A DNA stretch of 64,000 bases from Enchytraeus crypticus (taxonomy: Eukaryota; Annelida; Clitellata; Enchytraeida; Enchytraeidae), in assembly GCA_905160935.1 (NCBI GenBank), contig CAJHZI010000203.1:2085001-2149000 (forward strand), written 5' to 3'. The notes beneath the pieces were generated by a model. It made no database searches. It was not told the DNA's origin and was given only the letters and a program-made list of their open reading frames with translations. Shown piece after piece: positions 33,620 through 44,934 of this stretch. A program made the position numbers and the translations under genes. Numbering within the stretch: the stretch's first letter is position 1; the number at the start of each line of letters is the position of its first letter.

Positions 33620-33743
33620 GGAAAACTGGGGATATTAATCTATCTGTCCATAACAATTGACACCATTAATCATGATGTATTGATGAAAAAATTACATAAA
33701 TATGACATAAGAGGTACTCCATATCTATTAATAAAAATTATCT
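33620..33743 (+). pseudogene. Short LINE reverse-transcriptase fragment
   Basis: ITIDTINHDVLMKKLHKYDI and RGTPYLLIK match the AFDTINHDILL..L..YGIRG palm segment of LINE reverse transcriptases. Too short to classify. Confidence 0.6.
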
Positions 33744-33744
33744 A

Positions 33745-33975
33745 ATGAAAACAATATATAGTAAATATCTAATGAAAACAATATATAGTAAATATCTAAT
33801 GAAAACAATATATAGTAAATATCTAATGAAAACAATATATAGTAAATATCTAATGAAAACAATATATAGTAAATATCTAATGAAAACAATATATAGTAAA
33901 TATCTAATGAAAACAATATATAGTAAATATCTAATGAAAACAATATATAGTAAATATCTAATGAAAACAATACGT
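33745..33975. repeat. 27-bp tandem repeat, 8-9 near-identical copies
   Basis: Unit ATGAAAACAATATATAGTAA-ATATCTA. Since 27 is divisible by three, both strands stay open; no gene is inferred. It starts right at the end of the LINE fragment. Confidence 0.95.
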
Positions 33976-35912
33976 GAAGTATGAAATTTATCGATATAGT
34001 TGGAGTATTATCTGTACTACTGTGGCAGTGGTGAACATAAGGTTATGCACAGAGCAAACTTTGAGGCTGAGCAATTTGATCCTCCAGACACGCAAGAACC
34101 TCAATCAAGTATTTCTTCAAAGTTTTAACTGAATGGTTACAACCAGCTTCCACTTATTTCTAGATGATTCTCCATGACGTTATACAACAGTAAGATCAGG
34201 AGAGTTGCCTGGACTGATTCCATTGCCTTAAAATTCAATTCTACTCTCTCTCTCTCTCTCTCAATAGTTGCCGAGTTACATATGCTCTCATTCAAGAAGC
34301 AATATCAAGCATAAAAAGGGCTTCTCCAACGATTAGCACAATCCCGGGTCTCGCAAAAAAGGAATCGCTCATTCAGTAGGATTTTTCTCTCACAAATAGG
34401 CACCATAACAGCTTTCATATTTTCTTAGTTGATCCACATCAATTTTTTGACAAAGAACATCACCAAAAAAATTAGCAAGTTGAGTTCTTAACAACTTAGG
34501 TTTAAGATTTTAGCAATTGTCAACAATGAAATAGTTCCAGGAGGAAGGTTACAAACATGATTGATTATCATAATTGATTATTAATAAATAATTAATATTA
34601 ATAATTATTCTAAATAAATTCCTATTATTACTAAATTCATTATTGATTCATTTTTCTTTGAAGAACAAAGAAAAAACTATTTTAGAAAACTATTTTAAAA
34701 AAGAATACAGAAAAACTTGATTGTGGTTCTTGAAAGTCTGGAAAATCGAACTGAAGTGTTTGAAAGCTTGCTTTGTTCATACCCTGCTCATTTGAAGATG
34801 ATTTTTAATATGGACATACAAACTCCTGATTGATACCACTAGCCTCAGCCTAGAATACCCTTTCCAGTGGTATTTGATAAGCAATTGTTTTGACCCTAGA
34901 AAAAGCTCAATAGCATGCATTTGACTCAATAGTGTTCGATGTTGTCATGTACGACAGTAGCACTCTAATTGTTGTTATAATTGATCACCCAGTACATGCT
35001 ATTACAATCATACAATGTAAAAATTCATAAGTTTTTTATGTAACTTTAACATTACTGCTATTTGATTCCAATTTTGTCTGAATATTTTATCTTAAGTAAT
35101 GTTTGCATAATTTTGCTCTTCTTCTATGTTCCTTATATTTAGTTTATTAATGCCAGCATTCCTATTAGATTTTAAGTGTAATTTTGTGCCAAGTAGTGCT
35201 TACCATGAATATTTTTGCAAATTTAAAACCATTTTGGTTAGATAATAAAAATGTATTTCTTCACAGAGAATTAGAATTTTAATTAACCTCTCAAATGTTT
35301 TACAAATTTGCATTTATTCAAACAGTGAGTCAATTTATAGTATGCTAGTTTTTTAATAACAATTTTCTTATAGCTTCAACCATCTAACAATGCAAAACCA
35401 ACTAAATTTTAACAACAAACAGTTAAATAATTATTCATTTTACATATAACTGTTGTACTTACTTAATCCTGTTTCAATTAAACTGGGATTCAAGGGAAGA
35501 TGATGATGATGTATAACTGTAGCCCATATTTAATAAATAGTTTATTCCAGTTTCTTTTTGCAAAATTCAAAGTATATTAAAGTGAAAGTTCAGGATTAAA
35601 TTACAGCAAAAAATTTAGACCTCTGAATTAGCCTTCTTATCTAGCCATCTCAACCTAGCTATGTTTAGAAAATGGGCTATTTAACTGGGTCCTAATCAGG
35701 TTCACAATTTTAGTAAACCATAAGGCCCAAATTTTACCAGGGGGTTGTGGAATGTGGAAGCTGTAGTCCCTAGCTTAGCCTTTAGAGTGGCCCCATCCTT
35801 ATGTTAGTATTTCATGGATATCCTTTCATCACCCAGTACAATTTTGAATATATATTTGATTTTTTTAAATGTTTTGTATAATGTATAAGGTACGGCGGGG
35901 CAAGAGTCTCAC

Positions 35913-35945
35913 TCGAGATATGAGGTTATAAACCTCATATCTCGA
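35913..35945. repeat. Perfect hairpin, 15-bp arms, 3-nt loop
   Basis: TCGAGATATGAGGTT - ATA - AACCTCATATCTCGA. Confidence 0.95.
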
Positions 35946-36784
35946 ATTGACCACTGGTATTGACGTATCCAACTCCAAAAAATACTCGGCCCCTGCCCAA
36001 GAAGCCCTTAAACCGGCAGTGGTAATCAAAATGGTTCAAACCCCGAATAACCCTACCATATTCAATTATTAATAAATTAAATCATGGCCATAAAATATAA
36101 TCATAGTCCAATTCGGAAGAGTCAATTTTGAATTAGACATTTATTTAAAAAATTTAATCACAGTAACTTAATCATCTCATCACAATTACAATCTGTATCT
36201 AAATAAATTTTATCTGAATATAAAAATCATTAATAAACGTTCAAAATATTAATGCAAAATTCTAAATAACAGACGTCAGTTCTAAATAATGATATAAGCA
36301 TGGTTAAAATTACTATCAACAATACCATAAAATTGAAATAATATTTACAGATTTCTTAATTACTTATAAATAAGATATTAACATTCAATAATAGATTTAT
36401 AAGCGATAAATAATTGAATTATACAATAACATATTGCTATATTACTAATAACTCTACTATATTTAATGTAAGTTTAAAAACTATTAGACTCCTTCAATGC
36501 TAAATATTTTTCTTTTATTATTTTCATACAAATCAAAAATTCAGAAGTTATATGAAAATGCTAAAATAAAAACACACGGCCTCGTGTTAAGCGTAGAGAC
36601 ATGATGGCATGTTTTAAAGGGTTAGAATAGTATTCAGTATAGTACCGAGAAATAATGAAAAATTATGTAAACAATAAAATGTAAACATCAGAGACATATA
36701 GTGTGCCTAAAATCTGTAAATATTGTGCTTTATTGAAGTTATCAACACTTTATTTGACAAAGTTATTGAACTAGTGCATGCATT

Positions 36785-36885
36785 AGGTAGGTCATTAGGC
36801 CTACGTGTGCTAGGCGAGTGCTCAGCGGCGGGAGACGATGAGAGCGCAGCTACTGCAGCAATCATTCAGCGCAACAATTAAAATG
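36785..36885 (-). promoter_or_regulatory. Candidate GC-richer promoter / 5' UTR patch
   Basis: GCGAGTGCTCAGCGGCGGGA and GATGAGAGCGCAGC stand out in very AT-rich surroundings about 3.3 kb upstream of the iRhom ATG. Exon 1 may have a spliced 5' UTR, so this could hold the start site. There is no motif that proves it. Confidence 0.25.
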
Positions 36886-37204
36886 ACATATTCGTTAACT
36901 CTATTCATACAATGCATGAAGAGAATAACTGAGTAAAAGAAGAACTGAAAAGGGTCGAGACATGCTATTCGAGCAGGGAACTGATGATAAACTTGACCTT
37001 AGCCTTAGGCCCTAACTGCACTATAAACAAAATGTCTGTCAGAAAATTGAACACACTATGGCTTGAATAAACTTCATTCACCATAAAGACATTGCTTCAT
37101 TGTAAATAAATTCTCATCCTTACATCTAGAATCTTGATTCTAGATTAATTGGAATATCTGTGTCTATAATTTATCTCAATCAATTACAGACTGTAGTGAT
37201 GTGT

Positions 37205-37262
37205 GCTGTGGGGGCGTCCCTGACATCATCCTCGGATGAGGAATCGGACGGTAAACCTTTGT
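37205..37262 (+). mobile_element. Core fragment GTCCCTGACATC type (E3)
   Basis: GGGGCGTCCCTGACATCATC then CTCGGATGAGGAATCGGACG; similar cores at 47212-47262 and 40225-40292. Confidence 0.6.
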
Positions 37263-37534
37263 TATTTTTTATTATTAATGAATCTGCCAAATGTCAGGCC
37301 CAGTCTATGTTCACATTTCTAACCGCCGCCCTTTTCACGCTCTCCATGAGCACTCCAGAGATCACTGGATGACGTCACGATGGCTTCCACTTAACGTTGT
37401 ATTGCTTGCCCACTAGTTTAACTGAATAGATAAACTATGTACAGATTCCACTTAGGCATTATTTTTTATTATTGATTTTATGTGTACCTTAATTTTCCTA
37501 TTCCTTTAAATAGCTTCATGATCACCTTCACAGC

Positions 37535-37757
37535 ATCATCATCATAATCATAATTCTCATCATCATCATCATCACCATCATCATAATCATAATTCTCATC
37601 ATCATCATCATCACCATCATCATCATCATAATCATCGTCGTCGTCATCATCATCATCATCATCATCATCACCATCACCATCACCACCATCATCAATATCA
37701 TTATCATTATCATCATCATCATCATCACCATCATCATCATCATAATCATCGTCGTCG

Positions 37758-37796
<39 letters not shown>

Positions 37797-37938
37797 CCAT
37801 CACCATCACCATCATTATCATTATCATCATCATCATCATCATCATCATCACTACCATCACCACCACCATCATCATTATTATTACCATCACCACCACCACC
37901 ATCATCATCATCATCATAATCATCATCATCATCATCAT

Positions 37939-37973
<35 letters not shown>

Positions 37974-38049
37974 CCACCATCATCATTATTATTACCATCA
38001 CCACCACCACCATCATCATCATCATCATAATCATCATCATCATCATCAT

Positions 38050-38088
<39 letters not shown>

Positions 38089-38095
38089 AATCATC
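37535..38095. repeat. (CAT)n array of about 560 bp
   Basis: Almost pure CAT/CAC/CGT triplets with internal 150-bp-scale duplications (CATCGTCGTCGTCATCATCA twice; CATTATTATTACCATCACCA twice). It is the expanded tail of the reversed E5 element that follows at 38096-38165. Confidence 0.95.
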
Positions 38096-38170
38096 CTCAT
38101 CCCTTGAATCTGAGTTTAACTAGGGTCGAGCCTTTCAAAATTTTGTAGCAATTTCTGGTGCCTCTGAAGC
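38085..38170 (-). mobile_element. E5 retroposon, reversed, with giant tail
   Basis: CCCTTGAATCTGAGTTTAAC then TAGGGTCGAGCCTTTC and GTAGCAATTTCTGGTGCCTC. Confidence 0.7.
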
Positions 38171-38589
38171 CATATTATTATATTACACTTGCAACCTTAT
38201 ATTATCTTCCATGTACACGCTAGGCTGCAATGCATTCTATCCATTGATCTGTTAAATTTTATATATCCCTACTACTGTAGTATTAACGTACAAGTTTTTA
38301 AATCTCTATCATTTGAATTTCATGGTCTCTTGGAGTTTGAGTTCAAAGATAATCAATATATTTTTAATTCTCCGCCGTCGCGAATTTTGTGGCAGGCCAT
38401 TCAAAAATACTTCAACAAAGATAGATCTCCGTGGTCCAGATCTGAAAAGTAAGAGTAATTAAATTACATGTAATTGCTGGTAGTTAAATATAGTACTCAT
38501 GAGCATTATTTATAAAATATATGTCATTTTCTTTAATGTGCGTTAAATATTGCTATCTACCCTACCTTTTTTTTCATTGTCATGAAGTT

Positions 38590-38770
38590 TTAAATGACAA
38601 ATCCTGTGGTGAATTGAACCCTCGTGGGTTCGAATCCTGGCCGCGCAGACCTGAGACTAATATCTCGGACATTCACTGGACTGGTTACACGGAAAAAATG
38701 GAATAAATTGCCTAACGGATTAAACATGTGGTATTAAAAAGTGATAGATATCAACATATATTTTTGATTA
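38590..38770 (+). mobile_element. SINE S2, forward
   Basis: GTGGTGAATTGAACCCTCGT, GGGTTCGAATCCTGGCCGCG (B box), then TCTCGGACATTCACTGGACT and AACATGTGGTATTAAAAAGT. Confidence 0.78.
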
Positions 38771-39750
38771 TTCACTATAATGCGTGTTTACTTTTTTATT
38801 TGAAATTACGTACAGGCCCTATTTCAGTACGTATTTTATTTTCTTAATATAAAAAGATTCTGTTATACTGAAGCGAAAATATCAATGCTAATAGCCACAA
38901 CTTTTGCTTCAAAGATTGTTACTGCGTAAAATATTTTATAGTAACTGATTGATTAATACGTCATAAGTTATGCTGCTCGAAATTGATTATTTTACTTGAT
39001 TTGAAAAAGATAGTGTTCAAAGTTGAATCTACTGGTGCTGCTTGATCTCTTTAAAAATATAGCATGTCTATTTTAATTAGTCCATCTTATATTTCCCCGC
39101 ATAATATCAGAACTGATCTCAATCTTGTTTAAGATCCGGTAGAATATCGGTAGGTTGTGTAACTGTCGATCAGTGTTTACGGAGTTCAGAACCACTGCTC
39201 GCCATGACACGGGGGTGCGTTTGAGACATGAATAATTGATCTCAATCTTGGCTTTTGTTTTGAAGTGCAAAATGAAGTAAAACAGCTATAGGATAAGTAG
39301 TAAAATATATAAGACAAACGAGAAAGGTCTGAAGGATCACCTAAGTCCTTTTTTATTTTATATTTTGCTATCGTATCGGTGGCCCTAAGTTGCATTCTCT
39401 ATCTGCTTTATTCTGGTTCTCCTGTTTATTTTGCAACAATTATAAAATATAATGGAAACATGGTAAACAAATGGAAATAACTCTTAACCAAAATATACCT
39501 GCTCCTTTTCTTTTTCCTTTGCGTATACCATATACTATTACTGTCTCTACAAAGAAGCCAACCAATAATTTGGTCCAAACAGTGCTTCTTAACCAGATTG
39601 AGAATAGAAGCATTTTAGATTCTATAATTTGCTATATTTTTCCTTCTTATGATCGATAATGAGGATATGCTTTGATTTTGAGTTTTTGATTAGTTGAAAG
39701 CAGTTTCTGACGTGACGGAGGATTGCTCACTGAAGGAGTTAAAGCCACGT
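38770..39750. other. Intergenic, no gene seen
   Basis: A possible diverged tRNA-like SINE lies at 39130-39250 (TGACACGGGGGTGCGTTTGA). I see nothing else. Confidence 0.45.
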
Positions 39751-39878
39751 GTAGTTTCAGTTTCCTGCCTCGAAAGTATGTCCAAGATGTGTGAGAGCAT
39801 TGAATCCCAATCCAGCACTCAATAGTTTGCTCAGATATGCTGAATGGATCGTACTACCGTCTAGACTCATCAACTTAC

Positions 39879-40003
39879 CTCGACATTGGGGGTAATTATG
39901 AAGATACGGCCCAAGAAACTCGCGAATGAAGTTTTCCACTCCTGTACTGCAGCTTGGATTCCCTGCATAGAGTCCCACTACACAATCCAGGAATGGTTCA
40001 ACG
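39879..40003 (-). CDS. Cys-rich member 1, exon 5
   Basis: A 125-nt exon encoding VEPFLDCVVGLYAGNPSC, then VENFIREFLGPYLHNYPQCR, homologous to the terminal exon of gene 2. There is CGA in place of the stop, then G|GTAAGT. If not spliced, the frame runs on into a tRNA-like SINE and stops at 39757. Confidence 0.68.
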
Positions 40004-40224
40004 CTGAAAGTACAACATGAAATGTAGGGTAAGTTAAATCACTGTTAAACTTTACCGATAGGCCTATAGCACAAAACTCACAATTTATGCAGAATATCAT
40101 AAGCTCTCAGAATAGTTGATATCATATTCTGCAAATAAAATATCTGCATGTACACAATTTACACAAGAAGCATATTTAAATGGACTCATGTTAGCTACAA
40201 TTCAAATGACGTTATGAATTTTTG

Positions 40225-40292
40225 ATGACGTCCCTGACATTGCCTTATGGCGAGGAACCGGACGTTAAATTCTTATTGATTGATTGATAGAT
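40225..40292 (+). mobile_element. E3 retroposon end with (GATT)n tail
   Basis: GATGACGTCCCTGACATTGC then CTTATGGCGAGGAACCGGAC, TTAAATTCTTATTGATTGAT. Similar at 118-190 and 56408-56478. Confidence 0.75.
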
Positions 40293-40508
40293 GCCCGTTC
40301 ACTTATTTGAATCGATGCCAGATGCAGCTAAAAGAAAATTTCTAACTCTAATATGGTAAGATCTCGTGTTAGGTAGATTTTACAATATATTGAATAATAT
40401 TATTCATTTCATAGTGTGCAGTTTAAAAAAGAAACAGTCATAAAACAATAGTCAGAAATAAGAATGCACGGAGGAAGGGTTAGACGCAGGCCGAGACAGG
40501 ATCATCTG

Positions 40509-40544
40509 GATGATTTAATAACACATTGGTGTTATTAAATCATC
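40509..40544. repeat. Perfect hairpin, 16-bp arms
   Basis: GATGATTTAATAACAC - ATTG - GTGTTATTAAATCATC, in the intron between member 1 exons 4 and 5. Confidence 0.95.
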
Positions 40545-40683
40545 ATCATCTATGAACGTGTTATAGAGTTGAAAAGAAAAGGGAAGATAGAATTAAATTG
40601 AAAGAGCTACATGCCATAGACCTGCCTTTAATCAATAAATTTGTCTACATAGCCTATGTAAATTTCTCATTTATAACACTTAC

Positions 40684-40771
40684 TTGCATTCTTCTTTAAA
40701 TGCAACAATATTTTCACATTCTGCAACATCCTTATAATTTCCAATGAGGCAATCATAATGCTCTTGAAATT
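40684..40771 (-). CDS. Cys-rich member 1, exon 4
   Basis: An 88-nt exon encoding FQEHYDCLIGNYKDVAECEN and FKEEC, aligning with gene 2 exon 4. Acceptor GCGTTTTAG, donor AA|GTAAGTG. It starts with two bases of a split codon and so needs a preceding phase-1 exon ending in G. Confidence 0.68.
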
Positions 40772-41269
40772 CTAAAACGCAACACACAAAGCGAGAGTAA
40801 TTAAGTTTATTTTTTATTATTTATTAGCTTATTTCCGGCTTAATTAGCTAGCCCATGTGTAACAAACACAAAATTACAACATTCCATACATTGCAGCAGA
40901 CACTTATTATAAACAAGATAAATGTCAGCTAAGAAAGGGGAAGACACTTATTTGACATCACGATGAATAATGTTTTGATAAGCAATTTGTCAAAAGATTA
41001 TTTTTTGATCTCTGAATGAATAAGATTTTAATCTATAATGTAGTAATCGGTAATCCCTTATTGAAGAAATCTGCAGTCCTACTAATCTAAGAGCAGAGTA
41101 TCAAGACTTAGTGTTTACAGCAGAGCTGCTGGTGACTAAGAGCAACAAGTGTGGTGAGAGATAAAATTCTGAAATAATCTTGAATATTTCAAGAATATTC
41201 AAGAAATATTCAAGAATATAAAAAGCACGGTTTTAAAAAGTCTAAAAGCAAAATACTTTAATAACCACT

Positions 41270-41350
41270 GAAATTATCAATGCTGACAAGCTTTCGAAAG
41301 TCCAAAGCATCCTCAGCATCTCTGATAACAAAGCGAGACGTCCCCGACAA
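41270..41350 (-). mobile_element. Possible Penelope-like 3' end
   Basis: The minus strand reads GCTGAGGATGCTTTGGACTT then TCGAAAGCTTGTCAGC, the kind of sequence that follows the coding part of Penelope-like elements. No coding part was recognised. Confidence 0.3.
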
Positions 41351-42109
41351 ACAGAGTGTTTATATTTCTCAAGGACACATTTTCCATGCGCCATGAAATC
41401 ACCGAAAGTAAACCAAACAGCTCTTCTGAATAGGAGCCATTGTCGACCTACATTGCCAACATTCAGGGCAGGTTATTTGATATTTTTATTAGACACATCA
41501 AAAGGGTTTGCAACCCTGTGATAATCACAATAAGTGATTTTGACCTATGGCAACAAAACAAAATTCAATAATATAAAACAGTAATTGTTGGTGTACGAAC
41601 TAAACAATTTAAGGAACCATGCAAAGAAGTGAATCAATATAAAAGAGAGGTTGAAGTTATTCAGTAACGTATTAATTTTTACATTCAAATAACGTATATC
41701 AATCACGATATGATATTGTCATTATATTTTTCATGCTTTCTGGAACTTTATTTAACGCTCATGAATGCATTCCAATACATTTTGTTCAGATTAAACAAAT
41801 TTTGAGACATCAATATAGGCTAAGTTTTAAGATATCGCTTCGTAACTGGTAAATTTGCAAGATAATCGGCGTAAAACATAAATAGACGCTTAACTTTGTC
41901 TTTTGTTAGATAATAATTGTAAAATTATAGTAAACGTTCCTTAAACAGTCAAAGTAGGTTACGCATTTATGAAGATAGTTGAACCGGCAGTTGGTAATTT
42001 ATCTGATAGCAGACTAGTAGGTGCAGAGTTCTAATCCAGTGATGGCTCGACAGTAGCCTGCTGTTGAAGCAGAAAAAGGGCAATAAGCTGGGTTTAGTCT
42101 TAGCTCTAA

Positions 42110-42500
42110 TTAGCTCTCTCTCACTCTCTAAGTGCAATGTCTACTGGCAGGTCCAGTGTATATAACGCCTCCACTTTTCTCTGTCTTCCAATTTCTTCTT
42201 CATTTCCACATATGAGTGGGTCTTTAAGTCATCTAACGTACATGTACCTAATCTCGGCCTGCCTCTGGCTCTTTTTCCTTTCATTCTACCTTCTATGACC
42301 TATTTTAGTAGACTTTCCCCCTTAGAATGTGTCCTATCCAACTCTTCTTCCTATTTCTTAATACATTTATCAACTGTCTCTGCACCAACTCTCTCAAGAA
42401 CTTCCTCATTGTTGCCTTTTGGGTCCAGCTAATCCTCTCCATTCTTCTCCAAATCCATATTTTCAATGCCTCTAGTTTCCTAATATCTTAATTCTTTAAT
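42110..42500 (-). mobile_element. LINE L3 3' end, reversed
   Basis: Begins CTCTCTAAGTGCAATGTCTA then CTGGCAGGTCCAGTGTATAT and runs into the coding C-terminus (minus strand ...GRPRLGT, HILRGE-like segments). Confidence 0.7.
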
Positions 42501-42774
42501 ATCTTTAATTAGCTAAAATATAAAAATAGGCTAAAATTTATGCAAAGTCAGTCAATTGTTAATAGTTTGTATCGAACGATCTCCGACGTAATAAAATCTT
42601 GTCTGAAGATGCGGGTAGATGGCTTCTAATTATTGCCGGACTGCCTCTGGCACAGCACTTACGGTAAGGAAACCGACGTTAAACATAGCTTTTCCTTACA
42701 AACTGTTTTATTTAGCATTACATATTTGAAATAAACGCAGATTGTCGTACGCGCACATCTCAACAGACAGATGT

Positions 42775-42866
42775 GATCGTATCATTCTCACACACTTACA
42801 GAGTTATTATTATTATTATTATTATTATTATTTTAAATTACCCCGGTGTAAAGAACCTGGGGTTTG

Positions 42867-42899
<33 letters not shown>

Positions 42900-42945
42900 G
42901 CTATATGCTCCTATCGTTCTCTCAAACCTGCAGAGTTGCCCTTCG
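42775..42945. repeat. Duplicate of member 1 exon 2 donor flanking an insertion
   Basis: GATCGTATCATTCTCACACA...TTACAGAGTT (42775-42805) resembles GCTCCTATCGTTCTCTCAAA...CTGCAGAGTT (42907-42937), the exon 2 end plus donor in reverse. Between them are two (ATT)n tracts around ACCCCGGTGTAAAGAACCTG. Confidence 0.6.
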
Positions 42946-43108
42946 CCAAACTGTCTCAGCCTCAGTATCGCTTCCTCCCAGCTCTCATCTCGGGTAGCCT
43001 CGTATCTCGAGATCCATCTCCTGCAGGCTCTGACCTCGGCCCTATATTCTCTGAACTGATAATCCGTGGATTTCCTTTCGTGATTTATCTCATTTACCAC
43101 CTGACGAG
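42928..43108 (-). CDS. Cys-rich member 1, exon 2
   Basis: A 181-nt exon encoding a highly charged segment with VRACRRWISRYEATRDESW and RLRQFGEGQLC. Acceptor TTTTCAG, donor CAG|GTTTGA. It corresponds to gene 2 exon 2 but has two rather than three cysteines. The donor region recurs at 42775-42805. Confidence 0.68.
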
Positions 43109-43377
43109 CTGAAAATAGGAAGAACAGGTGGACAAAATAATATAATCAGTAAACCGGGGAAATTTGAAAATATTTAAATTCAATATACACATCCGGTTGG
43201 GCTATCTTAATTCATAAATTTTAATGATATCAAGAAAAAACTGAAAACAATTTTAAATTGTGACATATTTGGTAATTGTATATTGCAAAGTATTAAATTG
43301 TACTTCTGCAATTATAGGCCTATAATATAGTTGACATTAGGCTATCTATATCCATTTATCCGCTGTACAGTCTAGAC

Positions 43378-43600
43378 CGTAAGCTGCACGTGTAGTCTGA
43401 GGCGACTGAGCAACAACTGATACAGAAACGGGAAACCACGTCAGAAGATTTTGTAATCCCGTGCTATAGGTTACATTAAGTTGTAGTAAGCCTATCCTCT
43501 TATGAAGAACTTGACCTGTTAATCGATAGGGTGCTCTTCATAGAGCACGAAAGCAGAATATGAGTATGAATATGTACCCTGGACTTGCCAATGTACATAT
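43378..43600 (+). mobile_element. E4 retroposon, forward
   Basis: CCGTAAGCTGCACGTGTAGT, GAAACGGGAAACCACGTCAG, TAATCGATAGGGTGCTCTTC and TATGAATATGTACCCTGGAC. Confidence 0.65.
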
Positions 43601-43677
43601 TCCAACCACACCCGAGCACAACAAGGGGAGAAAGAGAATATTTTCTAGAAATATTATAAAAGATAGATTTCACTTAC

Positions 43678-43762
43678 AATTTACAGACACCAAGCCGACA
43701 AAATGAAGTCCTAGTAGCAGTGACGTCATCAAGTAAACCATGCTGTACCGAGACTTCGTCAT
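43678..43762 (-). CDS. Cys-rich member 1, exon 1 (signal peptide)
   Basis: An 85-nt coding part starting MTKSRYSMVYLMTSLLLGL, a typical signal peptide, ending in phase 1 before GTAAGTG. It joins in frame to exon 2 (T|CT). Confidence 0.65.
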
Positions 43763-44139
43763 TGCAATGTAAAGAGAAAAAATATTCATCGGATACCTGT
43801 AAGTCCAGCCGAAAATGCAGAAATCTTTTCCGAAGATATTTGAATGACATTTATTTAATGTTATATATGTAATTTATTATAAATTTCTTAGTCTAAATGA
43901 AAATATTCGTCTCTCTGTTTAAAAACATAATTAATTTCTTAAATTGTTTATACTCAACAATAGCAAAGTTTAGCATATATGCCAAATGTCTTTGAAGTAT
44001 AAAGTGCCAAATAGCAGTAGGTCTACCACCTGCAGTACTTATATTTATAAAAAAATGTAGTACACAAAAACGCTCAGTTCAAAAAGCAAATCACTCAAAG
44101 CACTGCGGGGAGGCTGTTTGCATTAATTAAAGTCAACAT

Positions 44140-44510
44140 GCCATGGACCTATCGGCAGGTCCATGGTATATAACTCCTCCACATATTTTTATCCTCTACC
44201 TTTCTCTTCTTATTAACACATGAAGTAGTTATCAAATCAACCTACATCCCAAGTCTGGGTTTTCCCCTTACCCTTTTTGCTTTCATTCTTCCCTCAGTTA
44301 CCTCTTTCAGCAAACCCCTATCAGTACATGACCTTTCCTGCTCTTCTTTCTATTCGTTATGATATCTATCAATTGTCTCCTTATGCCAACCCTATTTAGC
44401 ATTTCTTCGTTCTTAATTTTGCCAGTCTATTTGATCTTCTCCATTCTTCTCCATAGCCACATTTTGAAAGCTTCTAGTTTCCTAATATCCTTTCTTGATT
44501 ATAAGATCTA
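44140..44510 (-). mobile_element. LINE L3 3' end, reversed
   Basis: TATCGGCAGGTCCATGGTAT then TTTCATTCTTCCCTCAGTTA, the reverse of the EGRMEGK-type C-terminus. Confidence 0.65.
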
Positions 44511-44598
44511 TGAAATAAGGAAAGGATAGACTGATTGCGGCGCATCTACTGTATATTCACGGTTGAGTTCGAAGTTACTTTCAGGTTCTTTGATAAAA

Positions 44599-44652
44599 AA
44601 TTACCGGTGTTTAAAATTCAGACTTAAGTCTGAATTTTAAACACCGGTAATT
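44599..44652. repeat. Perfect 54-bp palindrome
   Basis: Symmetric about 44625/44626 (GACTTAAGTC centre; outer ends AATTACCGG / CCGGTAATT) with no mismatch. Confidence 0.97.
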
Positions 44653-44893
44653 AGCATTACCAGTTACCCATATTTAGCAGCCATTCCAGTATTTTTCTTT
44701 TTCTAAGTTAACATATTTGTCAATTAAAGATAAAAATCTCTCGTTAGATAGGCTGTGTACGTGAGAACGAACTAGTGTTTTTTTATAAAATTAAATTTGT
44801 TTCCCCTACATACTGATGCTGATATAGCACTTAACGGCTATTATGGCAGAAAATCCATGTAGCACTCTTTAGGAAATTGTTGATTTAGCCTTT

Positions 44894-44934
44894 TTTTGGA
44901 AAATTGTCGGCAGTAGGCTGACAATTTTCCAAAA
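44894..44934. repeat. Perfect hairpin, 15-bp arms
   Basis: TTTTGGAAAATTGTC, an 11-nt loop, GACAATTTTCCAAAA. Confidence 0.95.

Larger units (their letters stand above)
33985..37200. other. Intergenic / iRhom 5' flank
   Basis: No coding exon seen. It holds an AT-rich stretch, a (CT)n tract near 34241, a 15-bp-arm hairpin at 35913-35945, an E5-like tail at 35465-35515 and a GC-richer patch at about 36790-36880. Confidence 0.5.
39879..43762 (-). pseudogene. Cys-rich family member 1, probably damaged or divergent
   Basis: Four exons homologous in order to gene 2 exons 1, 2, 4 and 5 are present with good splice signals. Two defects show: no exon 3 could be found between 42928 and 40771, and joining exon 2 (phase 2) straight to exon 4 shifts frame and stops; and the position of the stop codon in members 2 and 3 (TGT TGA G|GT) reads TGT CGA G|GT. 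So it is either a decaying copy or a gene with a diverged exon 3 and an extra C-terminal exon. Each remaining exon is open, which favours recent damage or real function. Typed as a pseudogene with doubt. Confidence 0.5.

Noticed and set aside
33212..33745. 177-codon plus-strand frame as a gene
   Set aside because: Its start is antisense to iRhom exon 1 and its end is a LINE fragment; it is not one coding unit.
33728..33984. MKTIYSKYL nine-residue repeat protein
   Set aside because: A 27-bp tandem repeat explains it; the opposite strand is equally open.
34060..34450. Possible Tc1/mariner-like transposase on the minus strand
   Set aside because: Only loose similarity in short stretches and no conserved catalytic motif could be read.
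37528..38100. 190-codon open frame of Met/Val/Ile
   Set aside because: It is a translated (CAT)n array.
39757..39978. Stand-alone 73-codon gene
   Set aside because: It is exon 5 of the Cys-rich member 1 read through its donor into a reversed SINE.
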